From NCBI RefSeq assembly GCF_041021895.1, contig NZ_CP157428.1, positions 1,984,001 through 2,048,000 of the forward strand: a stretch of 64,000 bases of DNA. Reading direction: 5' to 3'. This DNA comes from Acinetobacter sp. XH1741. Its GTDB lineage: Bacteria > Pseudomonadota > Gammaproteobacteria > Pseudomonadales > Moraxellaceae. Below are positions 62,345 to 64,000 of the stretch, piece after piece (positions within the stretch are counted from its first letter, which is position 1; every line of letters begins with the position of its first letter). The notes under the pieces are model-generated. The model saw only the letters and a program-made list of their open reading frames with translations, did no database searches and was not told the DNA's origin. The position numbers and the translations under genes are program-made.

Positions 62345-62818
62345 ATGGATGAGCAAGCAGAAAATTTATCACCACTTGAACTCAAAATTATGCGCTGTTT
62401 ACAAGAAAACGGACGCTTAAGTAATGCTGAACTAGCGAAACTTGTGGGGATTAGTACCTCGTCTTGTTGGAATCATACTCAACGCCTTTTTAAAATTGGG
62501 GCAATCTTAGATGTACGTGCCCGAATTAATCCGGCTATGGTGCAGCGTGAAACCATCGTCTTGGTAGGGGTGGTTTTAGATCGTTCAACACCTGATAGTT
62601 TTCAGGCATTTGAACAAGCAGCAGGTGATCTGGAGAATGTTTTAGAGTGTTATCTGGTGGCAGGGGAAGTCGATTATTTTTTAAAAATTCGCGTTAAAGA
62701 TTTGGCTGCTTTTAACCGATTTCATAGTGAAAAAATTATTGCGTTACCGGGAGTAAGGCAAGTTAGAACATTTTTTGTGCTGAATGAAGTGAAAACTGAT
62801 GGCATGCTGGCTTTTTAA
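62345..62818 (+). CDS. Lrp/AsnC-family transcriptional regulator
   Basis: The 157-residue protein has the Lrp helix-turn-helix (ELKIMRCLQENGRLSNAELAKLVGISTSSCWNHTQRL) and the RAM domain (YLVAGEVDYFLKIRVKDLAAFNRFHSEKI). It is divergent from the BenE-type transporter gene and convergent with a LysE-type exporter gene, so either could be a target. The effector is likely an amino acid or related compound. Confidence 0.92.
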   Translation: MDEQAENLSPLELKIMRCLQENGRLSNAELAKLVGISTSSCWNHTQRLFKIGAILDVRARINPAMVQRETIVLVGVVLDRSTPDSFQAFEQAAGDLENVLECYLVAGEVDYFLKIRVKDLAAFNRFHSEKIIALPGVRQVRTFFVLNEVKTDGMLAF

Positions 62819-62870
62819 TTGCTCAGCATGTTTTCAACTTTTAATATGAGGTTTTACAGGGCTGACATAA

Positions 62871-63521
62871 TTAAATCGTTGAGGTGGCTAGCTTCAAACC
62901 AAATCCAAAAAATAAAATGCCAACTAAAAAGATTCCGCTTGCTGCAATTTTATGGTTTTGTTTAAAAAAAGTTGAAAGCTTAATACCTGAAAAAATAAGA
63001 GCTGTTAAATAGCTAAAACTGATTATCTGTAAAATAACTGCTAAAACTAAAAAACTTAAAGCTGGGTAAGCATAATCTGGTTCAATAAACTGAACAAAGA
63101 AAGATAGGAAAAATAAAATCGCTTTAGGGTTGAGTAGACTAATACTGAGTGCAGTTTTATAAGGATGAATTTTATCTAATGTGGGTAAGTCGGCCATTTC
63201 GGGTTGTGGTTGATTACGTAGTTTCCAGCGCTGAATACTACCTTGTAAAAGCTTAAAACCTAAATAAGATAAATAAAGAGCACCGATGAGTTTAAGTACA
63301 ATAAAAACCCAGGGGAAAGCTTTTAATAAAGAGGCTGCACCAAGCACGGTACAGAGCATTAAAATAAGATCACCGGTAAAAATACCGAGTGCACCCATAT
63401 ATCCGGTTTTAATACCATAGCGTGAAGCAATTGACATCACATAAAGGGAATTGGGTCCGGGTAATAACACAATTAGGAATGTACCAATAATATATGTTGT
63501 TAAATCTGTTATGCCGAACAC
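62871..63521 (-). CDS. LysE/RhtB-family exporter
   Basis: The 216-residue membrane protein has about six helices and begins with the LysE-family segment TFLIVLLPGPNSLYVMSIASRYGIKTGYMGALGIFTGD, followed by the conserved LLNPKAILFFLSFFVQF. Such proteins export amino acids (lysine, threonine, leucine) or similar small molecules. It is convergent with an Lrp-family gene, a frequent pairing for this exporter class. The substrate is not known. Confidence 0.92.
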   Translation of the reverse strand: MFGITDLTTYIIGTFLIVLLPGPNSLYVMSIASRYGIKTGYMGALGIFTGDLILMLCTVLGAASLLKAFPWVFIVLKLIGALYLSYLGFKLLQGSIQRWKLRNQPQPEMADLPTLDKIHPYKTALSISLLNPKAILFFLSFFVQFIEPDYAYPALSFLVLAVILQIISFSYLTALIFSGIKLSTFFKQNHKIAASGIFLVGILFFGFGLKLATSTI

Positions 63522-63539
63522 GAGAAACCCAATAAAAAA

Positions 63540-63569
63540 CCGATTTTTGTCATGATAACAAAAATCGGC
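63540..63569. terminator. Hairpin between tal and the LysE gene
   Basis: A perfect 11-bp stem (CCGATTTTTGT / ACAAAAATCGG) with a 7-base loop lies 25 bases past the transaldolase stop codon. Confidence 0.6.
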
Positions 63570-63594
63570 AATTTTGTATGAAAAGTGCAGTTTT

Positions 63595-64000
63595 TTAAGA
63601 TTTTATTTCTGCATCAATTCCAAATGATTGACGTAACAAAAGGCTTAATTGATCTCGCGCTTTAATAAAGCCATCAACACCACCTTGTAAGAGTTGGAAA
63701 GCCATTAAGTCATGATTAAGTTCGTCTTTAAAACTTTGCTCATTTTGCGTAGGTCTAACAACTGCTTCTGCCTGTTTTGCTTGAGTTGCATCGAGCGCTG
63801 CATTTACGGTACGCGTATCTTGTTCAAGTTGGGTCAGTAGTCCAGGAGATATCGTAAGCAAATCACATCCTGCAAGACCCAGTACTTGGTCGATGCTACG
63901 GAAACTCGCACCCATGACTTGAGTTGGAATATTTTGCTGTTTGTAGTAAGTGTAGATTTTCTTAACTGAAACTACGCCCGGATCTTTTTCAATTGGGTAA
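63595..64000 (-). CDS. tal: Transaldolase, C-terminal part (cut by window edge)
   Basis: The reading frame runs in from the window's right edge without a start, through PIEKDPGVVSVKKIYTYYKQQN and MGASFRSIDQVLGLAGCDLLTISPGLLTQL, to a stop at 63595, giving about 134 C-terminal residues. These match the end of a TalB-type transaldolase of about 320 residues. The enzyme transfers a dihydroxyacetone unit in the non-oxidative pentose phosphate pathway. The catalytic lysine lies outside the window. The last residues (GIDAEIKS) are slightly extended. Confidence 0.9.
   Translation of the reverse strand, partial: YPIEKDPGVVSVKKIYTYYKQQNIPTQVMGASFRSIDQVLGLAGCDLLTISPGLLTQLEQDTRTVNAALDATQAKQAEAVVRPTQNEQSFKDELNHDLMAFQLLQGGVDGFIKARDQLSLLLRQSFGIDAEIKS

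Overview
The window looks like chromosome of an Acinetobacter of the calcoaceticus-baumannii complex. The DNA is AT-rich, and the housekeeping genes (ppiB, glnS, pepN, thiM, tal), the photoregulated-type chaperone/usher pilus operon, and an ethanol/aldehyde catabolic block beside pepN are in an arrangement I associate with A. baumannii. This species call rests on recognition of protein families and gene order, not on a database search.

Layout. 0-3.2 kb: ppiB and glnS, then a 58-bp tandem repeat that grows out of the glnS terminator, and a possible 37-residue membrane peptide. 3.2-9.5 kb: a glutamine-amidotransferase-like protein, an aldehyde dehydrogenase, a GAF/winged-helix regulator, an alpha/beta hydrolase and an iron alcohol dehydrogenase; three of the intergenic regions share an 11-bp-spaced direct repeat (GGTWGR-N5-GGTWGG) that could be the regulator's operator. 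9.6-18 kb: a PIF1-like helicase, an isomerase of the CHMI type, an AraC regulator, thiM, a zinc-ribbon protein, and pepN. 18.5-23.3 kb: a four-gene chaperone/usher pilus operon. 23.5-26.3 kb: GST, two SDR-like proteins and a secreted protein. 26.4-31.3 kb: an Lrp regulator, then a copper-response island (copD, copC, CusS/CusR-like two-component system, Met/His-repeat protein) with two CusR-like boxes; similar hairpins lie on either side. 31.3-34.5 kb: small accessory genes and a satellite/phage-like element consisting of a C4-type antisense RNA, a 30-codon target ORF, a three-way-junction structure and a TetR-like regulator.

34.6-46.3 kb is the most notable system: an iron-regulated NRPS-independent siderophore locus colinear with staphylococcal sbnA-B-C-D-E-F-G. 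The SbnE- and SbnF-like synthetases are fused into one 1,175-residue protein, there is a TonB receptor, and no sbnH decarboxylase or sbnI is present. Fur-box-like sequences stand before sbnA and before the receptor. If no decarboxylase acts in trans, the product should differ from staphyloferrin B.

46.8-56.9 kb: an MscS channel, then a run of small, mostly secreted or membrane proteins of unknown function (one frameshifted), an ABC-F ATPase, a universal stress protein and an RDD protein. 56.9-60.9 kb: an MgtA-type P-type ATPase and MgtC, preceded by a ~480-nt leader with two small ORFs and mutually exclusive hairpins that looks like a translation-coupled switch. 61-64 kb: a BenE-type transporter divergent from an Lrp regulator, a LysE exporter, and the 3' part of transaldolase, cut by the window edge.
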